NCBI GenBank assembly: GCA_902611605.1
Contig: CACMAH010000003.1
Span: 1 to 64,000 of the forward strand
Source: an uncultured Alphaproteobacteria bacterium
GTDB lineage: Bacteria; Pseudomonadota; Alphaproteobacteria; Rhodobacterales; Rhodobacteraceae
Reading direction: 5' to 3'
Length of the DNA stretch: 64,000 nucleotides
Below are positions 19,817 to 28,595 of this stretch, in pieces (position 1 is the stretch's first letter; each line of letters opens with the position of its first letter). A program made the translations under genes and the position numbers. The notes under the pieces were generated by a model. It was not told the DNA's origin. It saw only the letters and a program-made list of their open reading frames with translations, and made no database searches.

Positions 19817-20242
19817 ATGGCTAAAAAATTAACTGTGCAAGAAATTCAAGACATACACTTTACCTCTGTTGAGAAATTCTTAAATGCTTGGGTGGCTAGA
19901 AAGATCAATCAGAAATTTCTTAGGTCATTACCAAACAAAAAAGGTGATATTGCTAAAGTACTCATCAAGTGTCTTGAAGATGGAAGAAACCCATTTATAG
20001 CAAATGGTAGCAAGATTAGAGATCAAAGCAGGAAATGGAATGAAGCAGATAAGATTATTAAGCGTTGGAAAGACCTGCATCAGTTTGATGTTGTCAATTT
20101 CATTCTAAATTATGAGCAAGAGTATGACCACAAGGGTTTTAATCAAGTGAACGATCCTATTCTAATATTAAATGCTTATGTCTCTATAATAGGCTCTTAT
20201 ATTGTAAAAGATTACTTAGATGAGCGTACAAATCCTACATGA
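19817..20242 (+). CDS. unknown cytoplasmic protein
   Basis: 141 residues, largely helical and basic, with no signal peptide or membrane segment. It has repeated Trp-rich helices (KFLNAWVARKINQKFL, SRKWNEADKIIKRWKDLH) but no motif that I recognise. A good ATG start with no close neighbours on the same strand. Function unknown. Confidence 0.5.
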   Translation: MAKKLTVQEIQDIHFTSVEKFLNAWVARKINQKFLRSLPNKKGDIAKVLIKCLEDGRNPFIANGSKIRDQSRKWNEADKIIKRWKDLHQFDVVNFILNYEQEYDHKGFNQVNDPILILNAYVSIIGSYIVKDYLDERTNPT

Positions 20243-20374
20243 CAAAAGTTTTTTTGAGTTGTCATATGGTATGTCTAAATTGCCACCTGGCAATTTACTT
20301 ATAGTGACCTAAGGTCATTATTTTAAATTTATTATTTAAGGCTAGTATTAAATTTTTATAGTAAAGGATAAAAA

Positions 20375-20644
20375 ATGGTAATTATAGGAAACTTTAAGGT
20401 ATCAAAAGGTTATGAAACTTGGAAACAAGCTTTTCTTGATAATCATGAAATGAGAGAGAAACACGGTATTAAAGTTTTAGCTTTTGGTAAGAATGAAACT
20501 GATAGCGATCATGTGTATACTGTAATTGATGTCCCTTCGTTAGAAATTATGCAAAATCTTATGAAAGAACCTGAAATGATAAAATTAAGAGAAAATGCAG
20601 GAGTAATTGCAGAAACTCAGGAAATGGTAAGAATAAATGAATAG
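20375..20644 (+). CDS. small ferredoxin-like (dimeric alpha/beta barrel) protein
   Basis: 89 residues with the beta-alpha-beta pattern of ABM/EthD-like dimeric barrels: IIGNFKVSKGYETWKQAF, then HGIKVLAFGKNE, then VYTVIDVPSLEIMQNLM and a C-terminal strand. No catalytic residue is recognisable. The window contains many small proteins of this kind (28596, 29357, 30754, 37970, 56105, 60376, 61128). Function unknown. Confidence 0.55.
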   Translation: MVIIGNFKVSKGYETWKQAFLDNHEMREKHGIKVLAFGKNETDSDHVYTVIDVPSLEIMQNLMKEPEMIKLRENAGVIAETQEMVRINE

Positions 20645-20887
20645 ATAAAAGTAGTAATGTAAAAAACCGAAAAAAAAGTCCCGCTTTTTCCCTTTGAAAA
20701 TCTACTATTGTAACCACCATCTTCTTTTATTGCTTATCAAAGAATTGAGCATAAAGTTCTTTCATAATCCCCATAGTTTCATATAATGAAGTTTTTCTAG
20801 ATGTTTTGTTTAACCAATTCAAATTGACTTATAATTTATAAATATACTTTTTTTGTTTTAGTTTTAGTTTTTATAGGAAAAATTGTA

Positions 20888-22003
20888 ATGAAAGGAATTG
20901 AATTTAAAGGAAAAGCAATGGAATATTTTGGCATATGGCTCGCCAATATTCTTTTAACTGTAGTGACAATTGGTATTTTCAGCGCCTGGGCAAAAGTGAG
21001 AAGGCTAAAATTTTTTTTTAATAATACAAAAATTCTAGAAGATTCATTTGCTTATCATGCTACAGGTTGGCAAATCTTAAAAGGTAGAATTATAGCACTA
21101 GTTGCAATTCTTATATTAGGCGCAGGCTCAGCCTACATACCTGGTTTTAGTTTTATTAGTTTTCTTATCATATTCTTTTTATTGCCCTTTATAATTAACT
21201 CTTCTTTAAGATTTAATGCACGTATGATTTCTTATAGGAATATTAAATTTAATTGGCACGGAAACTATAAACAAACATTTCTCTATTTTGTTTTAGGCCC
21301 AGTAATTAGTTTTCTTTCTTTGGGTTTTCTTCACCCTCTTTTTACCAAATATTATTATACTTATTATGCTAATAATCATTCTTACGGCACATCGAGATTT
21401 TCAGCATATACAACTGTAAAAAAGTATTATTTGGATGCAATAAAATCTGGTTTTTTACCAGTATTAATTATTTTTTATAGTATTATTATTTATACCATTT
21501 GGGATATTGCTTCTCTTATGGTATGGGATATAGATTATATTGATAGTATGTGGATATCCTCGGGATCTGAAATTGAAAGAATAATTAGTTATAATCTTAA
21601 TTATAATCTTGGTAATTACTCTAACAGTTTTTCAAACCTTCTTTTTATATTAATCCCCATTATTTTTCTCACAAATTTTATTTACAGAATTTTTGCTAGA
21701 AATATGTTACTAAGAGCTACGATTTTAAATAATTCAAATAATAAGGAAATTTCTGCAAATTTTGATTCAAAATTAAATCCTGCTACATATCTCTGGATAA
21801 CTATTTCTAATGCAATTGTAGTCCCTATTACGCTTGGTCTTATGTCACCATGGGCACAAATTAGATTTTATAAGTATTTATCTCACTCTACAAAAATCGA
21901 AATAATCGGTGATTTAAATCTTTTCCTAGATACTGAAAAAAAGAATTTATCATCCCTAGGAGAAGAATACGCAGAAATGGAAGGAATTGAAGTCAATATC
22001 TAA
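20888..22003 (+). CDS. DUF898 (YjgN-like) membrane protein
   Basis: 371 residues with about six to eight membrane helices. The opening FKGKAMEYFGIWLANILLTV with VTIGIFSAWAKVRRLKFF is the DUF898 signature, and a second copy, ATYLWITISNAIVVPI with TLGLMSPWAQIRFYKYL, is near the C-terminus. Function of the family is unknown; it is commonly paired with an M48 metalloprotease, as here (the next gene overlaps by 17 bases), suggesting a joint role in membrane-protein quality control or cell-envelope maintenance. Confidence 0.85.
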   Translation: MKGIEFKGKAMEYFGIWLANILLTVVTIGIFSAWAKVRRLKFFFNNTKILEDSFAYHATGWQILKGRIIALVAILILGAGSAYIPGFSFISFLIIFFLLPFIINSSLRFNARMISYRNIKFNWHGNYKQTFLYFVLGPVISFLSLGFLHPLFTKYYYTYYANNHSYGTSRFSAYTTVKKYYLDAIKSGFLPVLIIFYSIIIYTIWDIASLMVWDIDYIDSMWISSGSEIERIISYNLNYNLGNYSNSFSNLLFILIPIIFLTNFIYRIFARNMLLRATILNNSNNKEISANFDSKLNPATYLWITISNAIVVPITLGLMSPWAQIRFYKYLSHSTKIEIIGDLNLFLDTEKKNLSSLGEEYAEMEGIEVNI

Positions 22004-23030
22004 TAAAAAAATTGATGGAGATTTTTTTAATCCAGGATCTTCGAAAGCCGAAACTGCAAGCATTTTAATTAACAATAATGCAGTTTCTGTTTTCAAGGGT
22101 GATGAATGTCTATACCATTTGCTAAAAGTACAATCTGTACAAGATAATAAAAGCATATTTTTAGAAAATGGTAGTTTGTTTGTTACCAAAGAAGAATTAA
22201 ATGCAATAGATTTAAAATCACTAATTCCAAAAACTGAACTAATTTTAAAGAACTTAGATAAATTCAGATTAAAAAGTGTTATTATTATTTTATTGACAAT
22301 AATTGTTCTCGTAATTGGTTATCGTTTCCTATTTATTTCATTTAGTTCAACTTTAGTATATTTATTCCCTCATAATTGGGAAAAAAAAATTGGTGAATCG
22401 ACCTATAAAACTCTTTCAAGTACAATACTTGAAAGATCACAAATTCCAGAAAAAAGAAGAACTGACATAAAAGAAAAATCTCAGAAGATTTTCAAACATT
22501 CAGAACTTTATAACTATCCAGAAATTAAATTTAATAAATCGACTATACTTGGTCCCAATGCTTTAGCACTTCCAGGTGGACCAATAATTATTACAGATGA
22601 TCTTATAAAACTTCTAAAGGAAGATGAATTAATTCTATCTGTAATAGCTCATGAGATAGCACATATAAGAGATAGACATTCTTTACAACAAATTATAGAG
22701 ATAGCTGGCCTATCTTCAATTGCTTGGATGATTTTTGGATTGGATGAAAGTATTCTAGAAGAGATTGTATTCATAGGTATAAATATTTGGGGGTTAAAAA
22801 AAAGTCGTGATTTGGAGAGAGATGCAGATTTAATTGCCTTAAAATTGTTAGAGAAATCTGGCATGCCAAAAAAGAGTTTTATTTTTGCAATCGAAAAACT
22901 TACCAAGCATTATTGTATTGAATCCAAATTAGAAAAATCTGTTTGTATGAGTGAGGTAAAAAGTGGCTGGCTATCAACTCATCCAACAGGTGCAGAGAGA
23001 CTCGAATACTTAAAAGAAAATATAAATTAA
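21987..23030 (+). CDS. M48-family membrane metallopeptidase
   Basis: 347 residues. An N-terminal cytoplasmic domain of about 100 residues is followed by a membrane helix (about 95-118) and an M48 peptidase domain with the zinc motif HEIAH (VIAHEIAHIRDRHS) and the third ligand in LERDADLIALKLL. The GGPIIITDDLIKLL segment before it is also typical. Most likely a periplasmic zinc protease anchored in the inner membrane. It overlaps the DUF898 gene by 17 bases, so they are translationally coupled. Confidence 0.88.
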   Translation: MKSISNKKIDGDFFNPGSSKAETASILINNNAVSVFKGDECLYHLLKVQSVQDNKSIFLENGSLFVTKEELNAIDLKSLIPKTELILKNLDKFRLKSVIIILLTIIVLVIGYRFLFISFSSTLVYLFPHNWEKKIGESTYKTLSSTILERSQIPEKRRTDIKEKSQKIFKHSELYNYPEIKFNKSTILGPNALALPGGPIIITDDLIKLLKEDELILSVIAHEIAHIRDRHSLQQIIEIAGLSSIAWMIFGLDESILEEIVFIGINIWGLKKSRDLERDADLIALKLLEKSGMPKKSFIFAIEKLTKHYCIESKLEKSVCMSEVKSGWLSTHPTGAERLEYLKENIN

Positions 23031-23091
23031 AAAACTTTTTTCAAACATAAATCAGCCTGCATATGCAATTCAAAATAAGGGTATAGTTTGG

Positions 23092-23123
23092 GGGTTCGAA
23101 ACCGACTGCTACAGCACGAACCC
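23092..23123. other. inverted repeat at the end of the GC-rich gene
   Basis: GGGTTCG at 23092 pairs with CGAACCC at 23117 across an 18-base loop; the hairpin spans the stop codon of the minus-strand peptidase gene. The string GGGGTTCGAAACC looks like a tRNA T-arm, but no tRNA can be folded around it. Confidence 0.35.
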
Positions 23124-24233
23124 TTTCGACATTTTAGTTTTACCATGGTTCGCCAATGCAAGAGCGGCATACCCAATGACGTCTATCGCTTTAGTTAGCA
23201 GTCCTGGGTTAGTCGCGACTTCTGGTAGATCGCTACGAGCGTGAAAATGAGGAGCCAGCCCGGCTACAGAGAGTATTGGCCAGTTATTCGATGCCCAGCA
23301 CTTCGATTCTCCAATCCAATTTTCCGCATTGGTAGGATCGGACGGGACTGCCTGTTTGATGCCCAGCCTTTTTAACTCGCCTGCAATACGCCCAACGGTC
23401 ACGGAATCGGCAGAACAGATAGAGATCATCTTTGCATCGATATTGGCTATACACGATCCGAGGTGAAGTACACATCCAATTTCCACGTCGTAGCTTTTAG
23501 CTAAATGGTATCCGCCGCACATGCCAAGCTCATGGCCGCTTGTCAGCAGAAGATCAACTGCGAAACTTTTGGATAGCTGCTTAGATACGAAGATCGCAAT
23601 GGCTAGTCCGCAACCCCTTTCCCCAGCACATCTAAACCAGCCTGAGATTGGTGTCGTAACGACAACTCTTTGGGCATCCGCCGGACCGGGAAAGTGAGCT
23701 ATTACATTTTTTGCCATCCTTTTTCGAACCGACGCCGCAAAAGAAATGTCAGCTCCATTAGTTTGGATTGTTTTTAGATTACCCTGTGAAACAAGAATAA
23801 CCGGAAACTCCAGATTCATTCTATGATCCCGATTAATTGCGCATAGATCCCCTATGGGACATCTCGTTGCAAGAACTAGTCCATCATGCCCATCTACTTT
23901 CGCCTCAGCAACCATACAATCGATCTCACTGAAAATCACGTTATCATCTGCGTGTGCATCGACAAGGCCGGTCGCGGGATTGAGCAGATAGCGCTTCCCG
24001 GTGCACGAATAGTAAAGCGCCTCGGCTTCGATTGATTTCCCTATGCTCCAGACACTCAGTTCAGCATCAAAGTGATGGTAAGGGAATGTCTGAAATGAAA
24101 CATCCGCTCCACAGAACGCCAGTTTAGAACCAAGCCACCGCAATGTGTTACGGTCTCCCTGCGTGCCAGTGCGGTGAATGCCTATTTCAGAGAAGCCACG
24201 TACAATTTCATATGCCTGATCGCCCATTTTCAA
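23109..24233 (-). CDS. M28-like zinc peptidase homologue (GC-rich, probably imported)
   Basis: 374 residues resembling the M28 aminopeptidase fold: TGTQGDRNTLRWLGSKL at the start, a protease-associated-like insert, then TSGHELGMCGG (the His-Glu region), LHLGSCIAN and a late His in PHFHARSD. Some canonical ligands are not obvious, so activity is uncertain. Its codon use is strikingly GC-rich (many GCC, GGC, CGC codons) compared with every neighbour, and the AT-rich background returns just outside its ends. This marks it as a recent acquisition. Confidence 0.6.
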   Translation of the reverse strand: MKMGDQAYEIVRGFSEIGIHRTGTQGDRNTLRWLGSKLAFCGADVSFQTFPYHHFDAELSVWSIGKSIEAEALYYSCTGKRYLLNPATGLVDAHADDNVIFSEIDCMVAEAKVDGHDGLVLATRCPIGDLCAINRDHRMNLEFPVILVSQGNLKTIQTNGADISFAASVRKRMAKNVIAHFPGPADAQRVVVTTPISGWFRCAGERGCGLAIAIFVSKQLSKSFAVDLLLTSGHELGMCGGYHLAKSYDVEIGCVLHLGSCIANIDAKMISICSADSVTVGRIAGELKRLGIKQAVPSDPTNAENWIGESKCWASNNWPILSVAGLAPHFHARSDLPEVATNPGLLTKAIDVIGYAALALANHGKTKMSKGFVL

Positions 24234-24343
24234 TAGGAAACTCCATATTTGCTAGAGGGACACTTAATTAAAAACATTTAATCGGATATCAATAATGACT
24301 CATGAATTATTTTTTGAAAAGATAAAACTTCTTACCTTCCCTA

Positions 24344-24396
24344 ACCAAAATCTATAAGCAATAGTACTTGCTTACAATAGGCTGTGGTTTTTATGA
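24344..24396 (+). repeat. dispersed repeat, left half only
   Basis: AGCAATAGTACTTGCTTAC then AATAGGCTGTGGTTTTTA matches the left half of the family up to the GGTTTTT core and then diverges. It is the first clear copy and marks the left edge of the cassette-like region. Confidence 0.7.
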
Positions 24397-24525
24397 ATCC
24401 TTCCCTTTATTAAAAAGTTTCAAACTACATTTGTTTAATAAAAATAAACCTACCTTTTGAAATAGCAGTCAGAGTCTTCATGTTAATCAATTACTTAAAG
24501 TAAACTGATAAACATAACTAAATTT

Positions 24526-25035
24526 CTAAAAACCTTGTTCTTCAATGCATTTTACTAATTCATTTACAGATGCAGCAGACCCTTTTAAAGAGAAACTACT
24601 GATTATCTTATTATTATCATCTAAATGGAAAAGCTCTTGACCTTTCCGAATTTCTTGAATCAATTCTATGACTGCTTTATCAGATCCAGAGGTTAGATCC
24701 ATTATTAACCATCCAGAATCTAGATAAGGGCTTTCTGTATACCAACTTGCAAGATCATCAACTGCAAATTGGAATATTTTTAAGGTTTCATTTATATCTG
24801 ACTCATCATAAAAAATAGCTAATTCTTCAACTTTAGCATTAACGTAAATTTGAAATTCTTTATTACCTAAACCATTTTTTGCAATGCATGCTGTACTTCT
24901 ATCTTCATACCTCAAAAGTACAACTTCCCAATCTCCTTTTTTGAAAAGTACCTTTTCATCAAATACTTCAGCTGAAAAAGATGGATAAGTAAAAAAGAGA
25001 TAAAAAAATAATGTGCAAAACTTAAATAATTTCAT
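24526..25035 (-). CDS. hypothetical secreted protein
   Basis: 169 residues from the ATG at 25035, which has a GGGG stretch just upstream (a TTG at 25047 also starts the frame). The signal peptide ends at about residue 21 (PSFSAEV). The mature part begins with KGDWEVVLLRYEDRSTACIA, a Trp then a single Cys, paired with a C-terminal Cys (LVKCIEEQGF). This resembles IalB-like periplasmic proteins only superficially. It is the sole gene between a left-half repeat and a full repeat copy. Function unknown. Confidence 0.55.
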   Translation of the reverse strand: MKLFKFCTLFFYLFFTYPSFSAEVFDEKVLFKKGDWEVVLLRYEDRSTACIAKNGLGNKEFQIYVNAKVEELAIFYDESDINETLKIFQFAVDDLASWYTESPYLDSGWLIMDLTSGSDKAVIELIQEIRKGQELFHLDDNNKIISSFSLKGSAASVNELVKCIEEQGF

Positions 25036-25130
25036 TTTAAACCCCAATTACTAAAGTAATAAATCAAGTATGATTTAAATATAAATAATTGAAACAAACA
25101 AGCAAAAGTTTTTTAATTAAAAATTTCAAA

Positions 25131-25250
25131 CTAAAATGTGTGAGCAGTAATATTTGCTAACAATATGCTATGATTTTTGGGGTACACTCATGTATATGTC
25201 TAAGGGGTGGATGACATATATGACTTGAGTGAAATATTCATAGGAAAAAT
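25131..25250 (+). repeat. dispersed repeat, full short copy
   Basis: Contains TGTGTGAGCAGTAATATTTG, the core ATTTTTGGGGTAC and the right half TATGTCTAAGGGGTGGATGA. Located between a secreted-protein gene and the DMSP lyase gene. Confidence 0.8.
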
Positions 25251-25367
25251 ACAAATCTTTCCACTATATTAATACTACTTCCTTAAATTTAATTTTTTTT
25301 ATATATACCCAAAAAGGGGGGTGATAATTACAAAAAATCATCACTTTTTTTAAATATCATCCCTATT

Positions 25368-26003
25368 TCAACTCTTTTTTTCTTTTACCTCATATATTCT
25401 GCTACCATCTCGTGAAGAAATTGTTGGATTTACTCTTAAATCAGTACCTTTCCAAATCGACAGTGCTAGAAGAAAACCATTAGTCATTTTTGTCCAATGT
25501 TTTTCATTTGATTTGTGGATCACAATATCACCAACATTTGCAATCTTTTTTCCATTATGTTCAGACCAAAATAATGCGGAACCAGCAAGAGGTATATATG
25601 CTTCCTCGGCTTCATGCCAATGCATTTGATAATCCAAATTTTCTCCCCAATAGCCTATCATTATTCTGGTGCTGTTAATAAGAAATGGGCCATTTGGACC
25701 AATTAAATCGAACCATCCATACCTATTAATAAAGTCAGATCCAACTTCATTTTCAGAATAAGTCGTATTCCATTTCAATTCGTAATTTGCTCTAATTATG
25801 CAGTCTAGAATATTTCTAGTCTTTGTAAATTTCGACGTACTAATTTTATTTACAAGTTTTTGGACAGGCTGCTCTTGAGGATGCATTGATTTATATCTCA
25901 AATTCTTAGAAATTCTGCCACAAAATCCCGATATATCATCCCTTGAGTTACAAAACTCTAAAACACTATCTTTCAAACTGATAAGATTTTTAGATACTTC
26001 CAA
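25368..26003 (-). CDS. cupin-type DMSP lyase (DddQ/DddL-like)
   Basis: 211 residues with a single cupin at the C-terminal half. The motif MHWHEAEEAYIPLAG supplies His130, Glu134 and Tyr136, and HKSNEKHW supplies His169. The spacing of 4, 2 and 33 residues nearly equals the metal-site spacing I recall for DddQ (His125, Glu129, Tyr131, His163). The ending LALSIWKGTDLRVNPTI also follows the DddL/DddQ pattern. These enzymes split dimethylsulfoniopropionate into acrylate and dimethyl sulfide. It is the only gene between two repeat copies. The family call is good; DMSP as the substrate is an inference. Confidence 0.8.
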   Translation of the reverse strand: MEVSKNLISLKDSVLEFCNSRDDISGFCGRISKNLRYKSMHPQEQPVQKLVNKISTSKFTKTRNILDCIIRANYELKWNTTYSENEVGSDFINRYGWFDLIGPNGPFLINSTRIMIGYWGENLDYQMHWHEAEEAYIPLAGSALFWSEHNGKKIANVGDIVIHKSNEKHWTKMTNGFLLALSIWKGTDLRVNPTISSRDGSRIYEVKEKKS

Positions 26004-26096
26004 TATAAACCTTTGAACTTTGTTCTAGTTTATTTCAAGATAACAACATAACATGAAATTTCATAACTGAAAAGACACGAAGAATATTTCCTTCCA

Positions 26097-26235
26097 AAAC
26101 CAAAATATATTAGCATTAGTACTTACTAACGATAGTTAATAGTTTTCGGGATGCCCTCAAGGATTTATCATAAGGATAGTTGTTATGATTGCCATGTTTG
26201 TTATGTTCAAAACGAAAACTCAGAAAAGTCTACCT
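26097..26235 (+). repeat. dispersed repeat, diverged full copy
   Basis: TTAGCATTAGTACTTACTAAC, core AGTTTTCGGGATGCCCTCAA and tail TTGTTATGTTCAAAACGAAA align to the family along its whole length with many substitutions. Confidence 0.65.
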
Positions 26236-26289
26236 TTTGTACATTGTACACTTGCACAGAAAAATGAAAGCTAATTAAAAAGATACAAA

Positions 26290-26328
26290 TGGGGTGTAGC
26301 CAAGTGGGAAGGCAACTTTTTGGGTGAA
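26290..26328 (+). pseudogene. tRNA-Gln 5' half fragment ending at TTTTTGG
   Basis: TGGGGTGTAGCCAAGTGG is the 5' acceptor strand, linker and D-arm of a bacterial tRNA-Gln; it continues through the D-stem (AAGGC) into CAACTTTTTGG, where the anticodon loop (UUG) would be. After that the sequence no longer fits: the 3' half is absent and no CCA end follows. It lies about 55 bases past a repeat copy. I read it as half of an old integration site. Confidence 0.65.
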
Positions 26329-26450
26329 CATTGATCCTGTCTCGTCAATAATTAACTACTTAAATAGAATCTAATTAACAATTTAACATAAAAAAGTATA
26401 ATAAACTGTCTAGCAGTTTGATATTTATTAAAACAAGAGTTAACTTAATA

Positions 26451-27188
26451 ATGAATTTTATATTTCAAATGATGGCACTTGCTTTTCTGACATGGGCTGG
26501 AACAGTTTCTGCTGCTGACGATTGTTATAGTCTTGATGCTGACGATAATACGTGGGTTGAGGTGCTAGTTCAGAAAGATTGGGCAAATGAATTGCTAGAG
26601 TATTTAGAGGAAAATTATGGTAGCTTAGAAAAATCTGAAATTTGGTACTTTATTGAACAATCTGAAACATATTATGAAACAGAAGAAGAGATGATGGAAT
26701 ATACAGAATTTCGTTCCATAGCGCTTGACGATCAAGATGTTGCTTGGTTTGAACAAAAAATATCTGCACTCGATCAATTTTTAAGTATTAAATTTTTCCG
26801 AACCCAAAAGCGCTCTGATGCCGATTTTATTGTCGCTGTACATGATGGAAGTAACCCTGATGAATATGAAAATTTAGATATGGTAGGCTATGTTTCTGAG
26901 ACCAAAGATGGGGAAGAATATGTTTTGGTATTGAATTACAATATGGAAGAAAGCAATTATGCAACTGTTTTTTATCATGAATTGGGACATGTTTTAGGCT
27001 TAAAACATCCCTTCGATAATTCGGATGGTAACTGCATAGGGTCCACAGAAGAGTATGGAGATAAGACAGCTCATACTGGATTGACAGTTATGGCATACGA
27101 AGATCCTCCAGAAGGTTGGGAATATTTAAAATTCTATTCCAAAGTAGATCTCTTGGCATTGCAATCAATTTTTGGAAAAGAAAAATGA
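26451..27188 (+). CDS. secreted metzincin-type metalloprotease (M10-like)
   Basis: About 245 residues from the ATG at 26451, which starts a good signal peptide (MNFIFQMMALAFLTWAGTVSA); the frame also opens upstream at 26418. The zinc motif is HELGHVLGLKHPFD (HExxHxxGxxH with the following Pro-Phe-Asp of the serralysin type), and the Met-turn is TVMAYEDPP. There is a long acidic pro-like segment (about residues 25-110). It lacks the RTX repeats of serralysins, so it is a small, classically secreted relative. Single gene between two repeat copies. Confidence 0.8.
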   Translation: MNFIFQMMALAFLTWAGTVSAADDCYSLDADDNTWVEVLVQKDWANELLEYLEENYGSLEKSEIWYFIEQSETYYETEEEMMEYTEFRSIALDDQDVAWFEQKISALDQFLSIKFFRTQKRSDADFIVAVHDGSNPDEYENLDMVGYVSETKDGEEYVLVLNYNMEESNYATVFYHELGHVLGLKHPFDNSDGNCIGSTEEYGDKTAHTGLTVMAYEDPPEGWEYLKFYSKVDLLALQSIFGKEK

Positions 27189-27199
27189 TTTAATCTTTT

Positions 27200-27302
27200 C
27201 AAAATATGTGAGAAGTAATACTCGCAAAAATAGGCTATGGTTACTGGGTAACCTCAAGGATATATCTAAAGGGTTGGCTGTTATGATTGTTATTATCAAC
27301 AC
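27200..27302 (+). repeat. dispersed repeat, diverged full copy
   Basis: ATGTGAGAAGTAATACTCGC, TAGGCTATGGTTACTGGGTA and CTCAAGGATATATCTAAAGG follow the family along its length; the tail TGTTATGATTGTTAT is also shared. Confidence 0.75.
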
Positions 27303-27576
27303 ACCCATCTTAGTTCTTTTTGACGTACTCTCTTATCATTCTTTTGCTTCTTAATTCTAGAATTTTAATGAGTTAACAAAATGTAGAGTTTTTAAGGTAC
27401 TCTTAAATTCAGAACCCCTTAAAGACACAAAATATCTTTATCATGGCATTTAGTTTTATAAATAGAAAAATAAAAAAATAATAAATAACAAAAAACTTTA
27501 TAGAACTATTTAAATTTTACTAATATTAGATTTTGAATTATTATTATCAAAAAATACTATAAACACGGAGAAAAAA

Positions 27577-28167
27577 ATTAAAGCACAAATAACCTGTAAA
27601 TGTTCAAGATGCAAATTGACTTTAAGCTATGCATCTCCTAGCTTATGCTTACTTTGTGGTTGTAAAGATTGTAGAGAGGCTTTAATTTGGGGATTCAAAC
27701 AAGGTGGTAATCCCCCTCAGATTTTGCCCCAACTTTTATATATTCGATCTGACATAAAAAAAATTCAAGGTTTAGAGTTTCTTCGTGCTTTTCAACTTCG
27801 TGAAAATGCAAAGTCAACTCGTGTTTACTGTATAAAATGTTTTTCTATTTTAGGAGTAGATCACCCAGGTTATAAAAATAATGTATTCATGTTTTTTAAA
27901 GGATTTTGTCATACAAACTTTGATTTAGATATCAAACCAAGTGCGGCAATTTATTTAAAAGATTTTCCTGAACATTTGATTTATGAAATACCTGATGATG
28001 TAGACAAATATTGGTCATTTGCAAATAAAGAGCGTGAAAGATTTTTTATGATTCCTGAAGTTTCCAATTCTCTAAGAGAAGTCATGATACCTCCAGAAGG
28101 AATTACTTTTCGGGAAATGATACTAAAACTACCCAAAATCGAAATATTAAACTTACCTCCAAATTAA
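27577..28167 (+). CDS. GFA-like zinc protein, probable ATT start
   Basis: The frame encodes a Cys-rich N-terminus (ITCKCSRCKLTL, LCLLCGCKDCR) and a central VYCIKCFSILGV, the metal-binding pattern of the glutathione-dependent formaldehyde-activating (GFA) family. The only ATG/GTG/TTG available (TTG at 27616) would remove the first Cys pair. An ATT at 27577 follows ACGGAG by 7 bases and keeps the motif, so I propose ATT initiation. Members of this fold are mostly of unknown substrate. It is a single-gene unit between two repeats; 193-197 residues. Confidence 0.6.
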   Translation: MKAQITCKCSRCKLTLSYASPSLCLLCGCKDCREALIWGFKQGGNPPQILPQLLYIRSDIKKIQGLEFLRAFQLRENAKSTRVYCIKCFSILGVDHPGYKNNVFMFFKGFCHTNFDLDIKPSAAIYLKDFPEHLIYEIPDDVDKYWSFANKERERFFMIPEVSNSLREVMIPPEGITFREMILKLPKIEILNLPPN

Positions 28168-28308
28168 ATTCTAAATAAGATAAGTTTATTCATATAATTA
28201 TACTTAATTTAGATAAAGCAATCACAATTATGATAGTGAAGAATTGAAATTTACTAGTAAAAATAATATACCTTCTACTAAATAAATCACCAAGTATAAC
28301 ATAGAAAC

Positions 28309-28402
28309 ATAAAATGTGAGCAGTAGTACTTACTAACAAAAGGCTTGGGTTTTGGGGGACCCTCAAGGATAGGTCTTAGGGGTGGATGTTATGTGTTACA
28401 TC
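28309..28402 (+). repeat. dispersed repeat, full short copy
   Basis: TGTGAGCAGTAGTACTTACT, GGCTTGGGTTTTGGGGG and ACCCTCAAGGATAGGTCTTA, then GGGGTGGATGTTATG. The right half folds as a hairpin. Sits between the GFA-like and GYD genes. Confidence 0.85.
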
Positions 28403-28595
28403 CTTTGAAATTGCTCTAAATAAATTTAAAGTTTTTTTCTCCAATTAGGTTTGTACTTTCAGAGGTATTAATGTCAGGGAATTTTACAGAAGGTAAATTT
28501 AATCCAAAATGTGCGAGACCAAATTAATTTTTTTAAAGATAATATTTAAAGTAATCCCACACACTTTGATTGTTTTTTAATTGTTTAAAAACAAA

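Noticed and set aside
23084-23123. Complete or partial tRNA
   Set aside because: GGGGTTCGAAACC looks like a T-arm, but no acceptor, anticodon arm or CCA end fits around it.
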